DNA from: Chloroflexota bacterium
GTDB lineage: Bacteria > Chloroflexota > Limnocylindria > P2-11E
Direction of reading: 5' to 3'
Assembly: GCA_005883625.1 (NCBI GenBank)
Contig: VBDU01000049.1
Location: 1 to 37,177 of the forward strand
DNA: 37,177 bases
Part shown: one piece after another, positions 24,211-31,367 of the stretch
Position numbering within the stretch: position 1 is the first letter of the stretch
Layout: each line of letters starts with the position of its first letter
The notes under the pieces: generated by a model
The model's database searches: none
Told to the model about the DNA's origin: nothing
The model's input: only the letters and a program-made list of their open reading frames with translations
Program-made: the position numbers and the translations under genes

Positions 24211-25218
24211 CTGGTCATCGGCGCGGGCCAGGCCGGGCTCGCCATCGGCCGCCAGCTCGCGGCGCAGCGCCGCGACTTCGTCATCGTCGAGGCGAGTCCC
24301 CAGGTCGCGCCTTCGTGGCGCTCCCGCTGGGACTCGCTCGTGCTCTTCACGCCCCGCAGCGTCGACGGCCTCCCCGGACTTCGTTTCCCGGCGGCTGGGC
24401 CGACGTTTCCCGGGAAACAGGAGGTCGTCTCCTACCTCGAGCGGTACACGGCGCACTTTTCCCTCCCGGTCCGCTACGCGACGCGCATCACCGCGCTGCG
24501 GCGCGAAGGCGACGCGTTCGCGGCCGTGTCCGCGGCGGAAGACACGTTCTCGACGCGTCAGGTCGTTGTCGCGACCGGTCCGTACCAGAAGCGCCGCGTT
24601 CCGCGGTTCGCCGCCGATCTTCCCTCGGACATCGTTCAGCTCCACAGCAGCGAATACCGCAACCCCTCGCAGCTCCTGGCGGGCGACATCCTCGTCGTCG
24701 GCGGCGCGAACTCCGGCGCCCAGATCGCCGAAGACCTCCTGCGAACTCACCGCGTCGCGCTGTCGAGCGGTCGCCGGCTGCGCACCCCGCCGGCGTGGCT
24801 ACGCGCGACACGGCTCTTCTGGGGCCTCCTCGGTCTGGGCGAGCGTGTCGGCGCATCGCTGCGTCGGAGGACGCCTCGCGGACCGGTCGGCAGAGCGGCC
24901 TTCGTCGTCCCCAGCCTCGGGAGCCTTGAAGCGCGTGGCGTCGACGTCGTCGGCCGAGCGATCGCCGCGGACAGCGCCGGCCTCGCGCTCGACGACGGCA
25001 GGCGCGTCCGCCCGGCCTGCGTCGTCTGGGCCACCGGTTACGTGCAGGACCACGGCTGGATCGAAGGGGCGCCGCTCGACGACGACGGCCTGCCGCGTCA
25101 CTACGACGGCGTGACCAGGGTCCCCGGCCTGTACTTCCTCGGCATGACCGGCGTCGCGTCGCTCCTGCCACACATCGGGCGCGCGGCGCGGCTGCTCGCG
25201 GAACGGATGCGCCGCTAG
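24211..25218 (+). CDS. FAD-dependent oxidoreductase, flavin-monooxygenase-like (start codon unclear)
   Basis: Sequence typical of class B flavin monooxygenase-like proteins: the FAD motif VLVIGAGQAGLAIG opens right after the transporter stop, then FTPRSVDGLPGLRFP, VVVATGPYQKRRVP, a second dinucleotide motif ILVVGGANSGAQIAEDL, VVWATGYVQDHGWI and GLYFLGMTG. Length is about 335 residues. No in-frame ATG, GTG or TTG lies between the SBP stop and the FAD motif. The first is GTG 24340, which would remove the whole FAD-binding strand. CTG 24211 is the only near-cognate start that keeps GAGQAG. Either a rare start, a lost start codon or a base error is involved. Its stop shares the palindrome CTAG with the convergent gene. 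Confidence 0.72.
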   Translation: MVIGAGQAGLAIGRQLAAQRRDFVIVEASPQVAPSWRSRWDSLVLFTPRSVDGLPGLRFPAAGPTFPGKQEVVSYLERYTAHFSLPVRYATRITALRREGDAFAAVSAAEDTFSTRQVVVATGPYQKRRVPRFAADLPSDIVQLHSSEYRNPSQLLAGDILVVGGANSGAQIAEDLLRTHRVALSSGRRLRTPPAWLRATRLFWGLLGLGERVGASLRRRTPRGPVGRAAFVVPSLGSLEARGVDVVGRAIAADSAGLALDDGRRVRPACVVWATGYVQDHGWIEGAPLDDDGLPRHYDGVTRVPGLYFLGMTGVASLLPHIGRAARLLAERMRR

Positions 25219-26125
25219 ATCCTGAACGTGTCGAGCGTCTCTTTCGCGAAGAGGTCCTCGACCGCGAGACGCTGCTCCGCCAGGCCCTGCGACGCCGCGT
25301 AGCGTAAGAACGTCGCGAGCGTCGTACGGTTCGGCTCGAGGCCGCGAGGGTCGCCGTCTCGTAGAGCGACGACGCGCAGAGCCGCTTCGCTTCGGCGAGC
25401 GCCTTGGTGAGGCTCTGCGCGATCCAGGGATCGCGCTCGTACACCGAGCGGCGGATCGCCACCGTGTGCATGATCGGGAAGATCCCGGTGCGGCGGAAAT
25501 ACTCCGCCTCGACGCGGCGATGATCGGGGAAGAGCCGGCGCACGTTCGCCGATCCGCGCTTCCACGGGTCGGGCAGGCGCGGGGTGAAGAGCGCGTCGAG
25601 GTCGCCGCGCTCGAGCATCCGCGAGAGCGTCTCGTCCTTCGGGATCGGCTCGACCGTGACGTCCGCGGGGAGCGGGATGCTCACCTTTTCGCGGCGGCCG
25701 GGCTCTTCGAGGCCGCCGCTGAACCACTGGATCTCCGACGGTCGTACGCCGTGGTCGTCCTCGAGGATGCCGCGAAGCCAGACGTTCGCGGTGAGCTGGT
25801 ACTCGGCGACGCCGACGCGCTTTCCGCGCAGGTCCTCGGGCCTCGCGAGGTTGGCGCGGGCATGCACATACGCCGCCGAGTGGCGGAACGCGCGCGAGGG
25901 AAAGACCGGGATCGCGACGAACGGGAACTCACCCTGAGAAAGACCGGCGACGAACGAGCCCAGCGACATCTCGCTGACGTCGAACTCCTGGTGCACGAGC
26001 TGGCGGAAGAAGATCTCCTCGGGGCCGAGCGGCAGGAACGTGAGCTCGAGACCGTCCGCCCGCACGCGCCCCTCGCGGAGCGCGCGCACGCGGTCGTAGT
26101 CCCCGATCGCGAACGACAGCCGCAT
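25215..26125 (-). pseudogene. 4,5-dihydroxyphthalate decarboxylase-like / cytosolic SBP-fold protein with a frameshift
   Basis: From ATG 26125 the protein reads as this family for about 255 residues: RLSFAIGDYDRVRALREGRV, EFDVSEMSLGSFV, LRGKRVGVAEYQLTANVWLRG, IQWFSGGLEEPG and RTGIFPIMHTVAIRR. After ASSLYETATL the frame becomes arginine-rich nonsense. The family C-terminus (GLEPNRTTLATFLRYAASQG ... DTFRI) continues in the next frame to a stop at 25215. One missing base near 25343-25356 explains this. No signal peptide is present, as expected for the enzyme-like branch of this periplasmic-binding fold. A sequencing or assembly error would restore a normal gene of about 303 residues. The change of family character between frames is clear. 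Confidence 0.78.
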
Positions 26126-26149
26126 CCCGGCGGCAGCGTAGAGGGACGG

Positions 26150-27415
26150 CTACGGCAGCGGCGTCAGGCTGAGGTCGTCGAACCAGAACGTCCCGGGTCC
26201 CGAGCTCTGCAGCCCGATCCAGACCCGGACCGCCCCGGCAGGCGCGACGTAGGTGCCGCTCACGTGGGCCCAACCGCCGGTCCCGGCCGCGGTCAGGTCC
26301 AAGTGCGGGCCGAACTCGACCCAGTTGACGTTGGAGCTGATGAGCGTCACGAAGCCGACTCCCGACGCCGAGCGGATCCACCCGCTGATCGCGTAGGTCT
26401 GTCCGGCGACGACGGGAACGTACTGTGCGGTCGGTTGCCACGCGGCCGTGGCGACGAGCTTCAGTGCACCACTTCCTGAGTGCGCATCCGCCGGATTCGC
26501 ATCGAGGCTTGCGTGCGGATCCAGCGTCCAACCAGCGGTCCCGGACTCGAAGCCACGATTCGCGAGCAGATCCGTAGGCACCGGGATCGGTGTGGGTGTC
26601 GGCGCCGGCGTCGGTGTGGGTGTCGGCGCCGGCGTCGCGGTCGGCGCAGGCGTTGGGCTCGGAGTCGGCGCAGGCGTTGGGCTCGGAGTCGGCGCAGGCG
26701 TCGGTGCGACGGTCGGCAGCGGGGTCGGCGCAGCGGTCGGTGCCGGCGTCGGCGTGAGCGTCGGCGCCGGCGCCGCTGTGGGGACCGCCGACGAGGACGG
26801 CGTCGGAGCCGCCGATGCGCTCGGGTCTGCGGTCGGCGCGGCCGGCGGACTCGTGATCGGCGACGGTGCCGAGGTGGGTGTCGTGATCGGACTGACCGGT
26901 GCGCCAGGTGTCGGAGCCGGACTGTCGGGCGCACCGCCCCCCGACGACGGCGCCGCGGTCGACGGCGAGGTGGGGACCGCCGGCGCGCTCGGACTCGAAG
27001 GCGACGTCGACACCGGCTGCTGACTCGCGTCAGGAGGACGCGGCACAGCGCCGGGCGCCGCGGCCTGTGTCGGCTGCGGCGTCGTCGGCGCGCGAGCGCC
27101 GGGTGGCTGGACCGCGAAGACGGCGCCGGCGGGAGTGGCGGCGACGGCCGCGGTCCCGGCAGGCAGGCCGGCCGTCGCCGCGGACGGCGTGGCCGCGGGG
27201 TCGGTCCGCGCGGCGGTCACGGCCGTCGAGACGAGCGTCACGAGCTCACCGGGCGCGCGGAACGCCTCGTCGAGGAGGACGTGCAGCGGCATCTTGAGGA
27301 AGAGCAGAAGAAGGAGAACGATCAAGGCGCTCACGAGGATCGAGCGGAACGCGGTGCGAGCGTCTTCGCGCCGATCCCGCGGGATACCGACGCCCGCTAC
27401 CGGCTTCAAGCTCAC
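26150..27415 (-). CDS. Membrane-anchored, Pro/Thr/Ala-rich protein with C-terminal carbohydrate-binding-like domain
   Basis: One TM helix (SILVSALIVLLLLLFL, about residues 24-39) follows a short basic cytoplasmic start. Then come some 240 residues of low-complexity Pro-Thr-Ala-Ser linker with PTPAPTPS repeats, and a C-terminal beta-sandwich of about 125 residues opening LLANRGFESGTAGWTL and closing GTFWFDDLSLTPLP. That is the pattern of CBM4/9-like carbohydrate-binding modules. I infer a surface display protein that holds a glycan-binding domain away from the membrane; no catalytic domain is present. GTG 27415 is chosen because the sequence before it is arginine-rich without family character; the frame is open to ATG 27652. 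If 27415 is right, 27416-27673 is non-coding and I see nothing else in it. Confidence 0.72.
   Translation of the reverse strand: MSLKPVAGVGIPRDRREDARTAFRSILVSALIVLLLLLFLKMPLHVLLDEAFRAPGELVTLVSTAVTAARTDPAATPSAATAGLPAGTAAVAATPAGAVFAVQPPGARAPTTPQPTQAAAPGAVPRPPDASQQPVSTSPSSPSAPAVPTSPSTAAPSSGGGAPDSPAPTPGAPVSPITTPTSAPSPITSPPAAPTADPSASAAPTPSSSAVPTAAPAPTLTPTPAPTAAPTPLPTVAPTPAPTPSPTPAPTPSPTPAPTATPAPTPTPTPAPTPTPIPVPTDLLANRGFESGTAGWTLDPHASLDANPADAHSGSGALKLVATAAWQPTAQYVPVVAGQTYAISGWIRSASGVGFVTLISSNVNWVEFGPHLDLTAAGTGGWAHVSGTYVAPAGAVRVWIGLQSSGPGTFWFDDLSLTPLP
26587..26700. repeat. Tandem 24-bp repeats encoding the Pro-Thr linker
   Basis: Two exact copies of a 24-bp unit (26587-26610 and 26611-26634) and two exact copies of a related 24-bp unit (26653-26676 and 26677-26700), each coding for eight residues of the linker. 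They are in frame, so copy number can change without breaking the gene. Confidence 0.85.
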
Positions 27416-27673
27416 ATGGGCGTACTTGCTGCCTGCGCGCAACCCGACACTCCCCTTCGCGGGAGAGGCCGTCCTCTCGCGCCCGTCACCCTGACGCGGC
27501 GCGCCACGCGCCGCCATCGCGCAACGGTCTCCGCGGGCGTGGAGAAAGGTCCTAGTACGCGCCTGTCCGCCGGTCGCGCCGAGCGGGCGCGCGTCGACAT
27601 GTCCACGCGACGCGCGCGTGTCGGTGCGCTCGACAAGACGTCCTGCGTTCATGCCGCCCGCGCCTTGCCGGCG

Positions 27674-28432
27674 TCAGTGCAGCACTGCGCCTCCGTCGAC
27701 GACGAGCGTCTGGCCGGTGATGAAGTCGCTCTCCGGCGAGGCGAAGAACACGACCGCGCCGACGATGTCCTCCGGCACCTGCACGCGCGGGATCGCGCGG
27801 TCGGCGACGCGCGCGTTGCGGATCGCGAGGATCTCGGGCGTAGGCGCTTCCTCCGAGAGCGTGCTCCCGGGGGCGATCGCGTTCACGGTGATGCCGGCCG
27901 CGCCGACCTCTCGCGCCAGCGTGCGTGTGAACGACAGGATCGCGCCCTTCGACGCGACGTAGTGGATCCGCGTCGGCGATCCCGACAGCGCCGTGCCCGA
28001 CGAGATGTTCACGATCTTGCCGTACCGCTGGTGCTTCATTGCCGGGAGCACGGCGCGGCACGCGAGGAACACGCCACGGAGGTTCACCGCCATGACGCGG
28101 TCCCATTCCTCGACCGTGATCTCCTCGATCGTGCCGCGCGTGATCGGGATGGTGGCGAAGATCGCCGCGTTGTTCACGAGGATGTCGATGCGCCCCAAGC
28201 GCGCCAGCGCGGACTCCGCCATCGCCCTCGTGCTCCCTTCGTCGGCGACGTCGGCGCGCACGCTATGACCGCGCGCGCCGAGCTCGGAGGCGACAGCCGA
28301 GGCGGCGGCCCCGTCGACGTCGGCCACGACCACGCTCGCGCCCGCGGCGGCGAGGGCGCGGGAGTACGCCTTCCCGATGCCGTGGCCTCCGCCGGTCACG
28401 ATGGCGACGCGGCCGCCGAGGCGGTCAGGCAT
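27674..28432 (-). CDS. Short-chain dehydrogenase/reductase
   Basis: A 252-residue classical SDR. Visible are the cofactor motif TGGGHGIGKAYS, the Asp in VVADVD that favours NAD(H), ILVNNAAIF, the catalytic Ser in NISSGTALSG with Tyr-x-x-x-Lys in HYVASKG, and the C-terminal FITGQTLVVDGGAVLH. ATG 28432 overlaps the stop of the FAH-family gene by eight bases, and upstream codons belong to that gene. It probably oxidises a hydroxyl intermediate of the pathway encoded by the operon. The substrate is unknown. Confidence 0.93.
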   Translation of the reverse strand: MPDRLGGRVAIVTGGGHGIGKAYSRALAAAGASVVVADVDGAAASAVASELGARGHSVRADVADEGSTRAMAESALARLGRIDILVNNAAIFATIPITRGTIEEITVEEWDRVMAVNLRGVFLACRAVLPAMKHQRYGKIVNISSGTALSGSPTRIHYVASKGAILSFTRTLAREVGAAGITVNAIAPGSTLSEEAPTPEILAIRNARVADRAIPRVQVPEDIVGAVVFFASPESDFITGQTLVVDGGAVLH

Positions 28433-29309
28433 GGACAGGCCCGGCGGCGCGGACCGGGACGCGCAGGCGGCCGAGCCCGGTGATCGTGGCCTCGACCACG
28501 TCGCCGTCGTGGATCTCGCCCACGCCCTGGGGCGCCCCGGTGAGAATGACGTCGCCCGGCTCGAGGCGCATGACGCTCGAGGCGTACGCGACGATGCCGG
28601 GCACCCCGACGATGAGATCGCGCGTGCTCGCGTGCTGCTTGGTCTCCCCGCCGATAGCGAGGTGGATGGTGAGCGCGCCGGGATCCGCGATCTCGTCGGC
28701 CGTGGTGACCCAGGGCCCGAGCGGCGTGAACGTGTCCCAGCTCTTGCGACGCGACCGATCACCGGAGCCGCGCTCGGTGATGTCGAGCCCGATCGTGTAG
28801 CCGAGGACGTGCGATAGCGCGTCGGCCTCCGCGATCTGCGCCCCGCCACGCGCGATGACGAGCGTGAGCTCGCTCTCGTGATGGATCTCCCGTCCTTCGC
28901 GCAGCGGCCGTTCCGGGAGCAGGATCGCGTCGGCAGGACCGACGATCGACGACGGCGCCTTCAGGAAGACGTCGAACTGCAGGATCCAGGCGGACTGGTC
29001 CGTGCCGGTGCGCTCGAGGATCCGGCTTCGCATCTCCTCGGCGTGCTCGCGGTAGTTCACGGCGCAGGCGATGACCTTGCTCGGATTCAGGACCGGCGCC
29101 TGAAGGCGCACCTCGGCGAGCGGCCGCGCCGGCCCGTGCGCGTCACCGAATCGCGGTGCGATCTCGGCGAAGTCGCGGCAGAGACGGCGCCACCATCCCG
29201 AGAGCGGATCCGGATCGTAGAAGGGGACCAGGTCCGTGACGTCGACGATCGACCGTTCGTCCACGCTGACGACGCCGAGCCGCCGCTCGTCGAAGATCGC
29301 GAGCTTCAC
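28425..29309 (-). CDS. Fumarylacetoacetate hydrolase (FAH) family protein
   Basis: A 294-residue FAH-superfamily enzyme, whose members are hydrolases, decarboxylases or hydratases of oxo acids, often in aromatic-ring degradation. Metal-site and fold motifs are IACAVNYREHAEEM, FDVFLKAPSSIVGPADAILL, IHHESELTLVIARG (His/Glu ligands), LGYTIGLDITERGS and GDVILTGAPQGVGEIHDGD. The start is GTG 29309, overlapping the monooxygenase stop by GTGA. It belongs with the SDR and CitE-like genes in one unit. The reaction cannot be fixed, but an acylpyruvate or 2-oxo-acid substrate is usual. Confidence 0.92.
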   Translation of the reverse strand: MKLAIFDERRLGVVSVDERSIVDVTDLVPFYDPDPLSGWWRRLCRDFAEIAPRFGDAHGPARPLAEVRLQAPVLNPSKVIACAVNYREHAEEMRSRILERTGTDQSAWILQFDVFLKAPSSIVGPADAILLPERPLREGREIHHESELTLVIARGGAQIAEADALSHVLGYTIGLDITERGSGDRSRRKSWDTFTPLGPWVTTADEIADPGALTIHLAIGGETKQHASTRDLIVGVPGIVAYASSVMRLEPGDVILTGAPQGVGEIHDGDVVEATITGLGRLRVPVRAAGPVHA

Positions 29310-30481
29310 ACGAGACGTCGGGGGGCTTCGCCCCCCAGCCCCCGGCCTGGCACCTCCCGAGGAGCTCCGCCCCCCGCCGGTTGGGGAGCTCCGCCCCCCA
29401 GCCCCCGGGCTCGCACCTCCTCGGGGGCGAAGCGCGGCATGACGTCAGACGCGAAGAGGCGCAGGCTCCGCTCGGCTTGCTCGTACGGGAAGTTGCCCCA
29501 GAGGAGGGAGAGGCTCGGCTCGACGTCGCCGAAGAGGCCGAGGGCACCCCGTACGAGCTCGGCGACGGCGTCGGGCGCGCCCACGAACGCGCGCTGCTCC
29601 CGCAGCACGCGCTCCATCGTCATCGTGTCGAGCTCCTTGATCACTTCCGCGTACCCGGGATAGGCGCTCGACGAGCGGGTCTGCCAGGCGGACGCGCTCG
29701 CCTTGAAGAGCGCGACGTACTGGTCCATCTGCGGCGTCGCCTCAGCGATGGCGCGGGCGTCCGTCTCGGCGACGTGCATGTGGAACGAGAGCTGGACCGG
29801 CGGCGCCGCGCGACCCTGCGAACCGGCGAACGCCTCGCGGTAGAGCGCGAGGTTCCTGCGGAGCGCCTCGAAGCTCGAGAGGTAGGGCACGACCATGAGC
29901 CGGTAGCCCTGACGCCCGGTCCACTCGAAGCTCGCGGGCGTACCTACCGCGGCGACGACGATCGGCGGATGCGGCTTCTGCACCGGCCGCGGGCTCGAGG
30001 TGATCGGACCGAAGCGGTAGAAGTCGTCCTCGTAGACGACGTCGGTCTCGGTCCAGAGACGCTTCACCGCCGCGATGCCGCCCTCGAAGCGCGCGCGGCT
30101 CTCGTCCATGCTCCGCTGGAAGGCGTCGAACTCCTCGGGCAGGAACGCACGGCCGAAGCCGACGTCGAGCCTGCCGCGCGAAATGCAGTCGAGCATCGCG
30201 GTCTCGCCGGCCACCTTGATCGGGTGGTTGAAGATCGGAAGGACCGCGCCCGTGACGAGGCGCACGCGGGTCGTGCGCGCCGCGACCGCGGTGAGGAACA
30301 CGATCGGGCTCGGCGTCATGCCGCCATAGGGCCGGAAGTAGTGCTCGACCGTGCGGACATGGCTGAAGCCGAGCTCGTCGGCGAGGACCGAGAGGCGGAG
30401 GGCTTCGTCGAAGTAGCGCTCGCCGGGCTTCTGCTCCTGACGGACGGTCGAGAAGAAGTTGATGCCGAAGCGGACGGTCAC
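29306..30481 (-). CDS. Luciferase-like flavin-dependent monooxygenase (LLM class)
   Basis: A 391-residue protein with the bacterial-luciferase-like TIM barrel: VRFGINFFSTVRQEQKPGE, LSVLADELGFSHVRTVEHYF, RVRLVTGAVLPIFNHPIKVA, LDCISRGRLDVGFGRAFLPEEF and PPIVVAAVGTPASFEWTGRQG. Members are FMN- or F420-dependent; which one is not readable. GTG 30481 is chosen because GGGGAG precedes it by six bases and the family start follows. The fold should end near VMPRFAPEEV. The remaining residues, with the repeat RGLGG(G/E)AP, are encoded by a GC-rich repeat cluster at 29320-29408. It lies downstream of the CitE-like gene by 19 bases and overlaps the FAH-family start. Confidence 0.91.
   Translation of the reverse strand: MTVRFGINFFSTVRQEQKPGERYFDEALRLSVLADELGFSHVRTVEHYFRPYGGMTPSPIVFLTAVAARTTRVRLVTGAVLPIFNHPIKVAGETAMLDCISRGRLDVGFGRAFLPEEFDAFQRSMDESRARFEGGIAAVKRLWTETDVVYEDDFYRFGPITSSPRPVQKPHPPIVVAAVGTPASFEWTGRQGYRLMVVPYLSSFEALRRNLALYREAFAGSQGRAAPPVQLSFHMHVAETDARAIAEATPQMDQYVALFKASASAWQTRSSSAYPGYAEVIKELDTMTMERVLREQRAFVGAPDAVAELVRGALGLFGDVEPSLSLLWGNFPYEQAERSLRLFASDVMPRFAPEEVRARGLGGGAPQPAGGGAPREVPGRGLGGEAPRRLV
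29320..29408. repeat. Cluster of GC-rich palindrome and 63-bp-spaced direct repeats inside the 3' end of the monooxygenase gene
   Basis: A perfect palindrome GGGGGGC-TTC-GCCCCCC lies at 29320-29336. CCCCCCAGCCCCCGG occurs at 29331-29345 and again at 29394-29408, exactly 63 bases (21 codons) apart. GGAGCTCCGCCCCCC occurs at 29361-29375 and 29385-29399. The cluster codes for the monooxygenase tail. Confidence 0.85.
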
Positions 30482-30500
30482 TGGCTGCTCCCCTCGCGTG

Positions 30501-31367
30501 TCAGACCGATTGTGACCGAGCGAGCTCCCACGCGCGCAGCGCGCGCAGCGCGCGCTCGACCACGGGCCGGTCGACGAGCTGGCCTTCGAACTCGGTGACC
30601 CCCGCGCCACGGCGCGTCGCCTCCTCGAACGCCGCGACGATCCCGCGTGCGCGCGCGGCCTCGGCGTCGGACGGTGTGAACGCCTCATTGATCGCCGCGA
30701 TCTGGTCCGGGTGGACGCAGGTCTTTCCGCTGAACCCGAGGCGGCGCGCCAGCACGCTGTCGTCTCGCAGCCCCGCCAGGTCGCGGATGTCCGGCCACAC
30801 GCTGTCGAACGCGAGGATGCCCGCGGCGGTCGCCGCGACGACGACGGCCGAGCGCGGGTAGAGGAGCTCTCGGCCCTCGCCTTCGCGCCCGGCGGGAAGG
30901 CCGAGGTCGCTCGCCCAGTCCTCGGCGCCGAACATGAGCCCGCTCACGTGCGCGCTCGTGGCCGCGATCGCCGGCGCGTTCAGCAGCCCCTTCGCCGACT
31001 CGATCGACGCGACGAGCGACACGCCCGCGGCGCGGGCCGCGACGAGCCGGTCGGCCGCGAGGACGTCCTCCGCCGACTCGATCTTCGGGAGGACGATCCC
31101 CGCGGCACCGGGACGCACGACCCGGGCGATGTCGGCCGCGAAATCGTCGCTCCGCACGGGGTTTACCCGAACGAAGCGGGCCGGACGCGCCGGGTGCGGG
31201 CGCGCGAGGGCCTCGGCCACGATCTCGCGAGCGGCGTTCTTCTCGGCCGGCGGGACGCCGTCCTCGAGGTCGAGGATGGCGACGTCGAGACGGGCGAGGC
31301 CCAGCGCCTTGTCCACCATGTTCCGGCGGTGTCCCGGCACGAACAGGAGGGACCGCGCGAGGTCCAT
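30501..31367 (-). CDS. HpcH/HpaI-CitE family CoA-ester lyase
   Basis: A 288-residue CitE-like lyase. Family marks are RSLLFVPGHRRNMVDKAL at the start, AILDLEDGVPPAEKN, RFVRVNPV, IVLPKIESAEDVL, LVASIESAKGLLNAPAI, LMFGAEDWASDLGL and GFSGKTCVHPDQI near the end. Members cleave or form citramalyl-, malyl- or 3-hydroxyacyl-CoA thioesters. The start ATG 31367 overlaps the last base of the purH stop (TGATG), so it is coupled to purH. The frame is open upstream inside purH, but that part is not coding. It probably supplies a C-C cleavage step in the catabolic operon that follows. Confidence 0.92.
   Translation of the reverse strand: MDLARSLLFVPGHRRNMVDKALGLARLDVAILDLEDGVPPAEKNAAREIVAEALARPHPARPARFVRVNPVRSDDFAADIARVVRPGAAGIVLPKIESAEDVLAADRLVAARAAGVSLVASIESAKGLLNAPAIAATSAHVSGLMFGAEDWASDLGLPAGREGEGRELLYPRSAVVVAATAAGILAFDSVWPDIRDLAGLRDDSVLARRLGFSGKTCVHPDQIAAINEAFTPSDAEAARARGIVAAFEEATRRGAGVTEFEGQLVDRPVVERALRALRAWELARSQSV

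Noticed and set aside
24488..25340. Continuation of the minus-strand frame from 26125 to a 545-residue protein
   Set aside because: After about residue 255 the sequence turns into Arg/Ser-rich out-of-frame translation antisense to the oxidoreductase; the true C-terminus is in the neighbouring frame.
26587..26700. CRISPR array
   Set aside because: The 24-bp repeats are back to back without spacers and encode the Pro-Thr linker in frame.
26480..28483. Plus-strand 667-codon frame
   Set aside because: Arg/Gly-rich mirror of the Pro/Thr linker and SDR genes; no start signal or family pattern.
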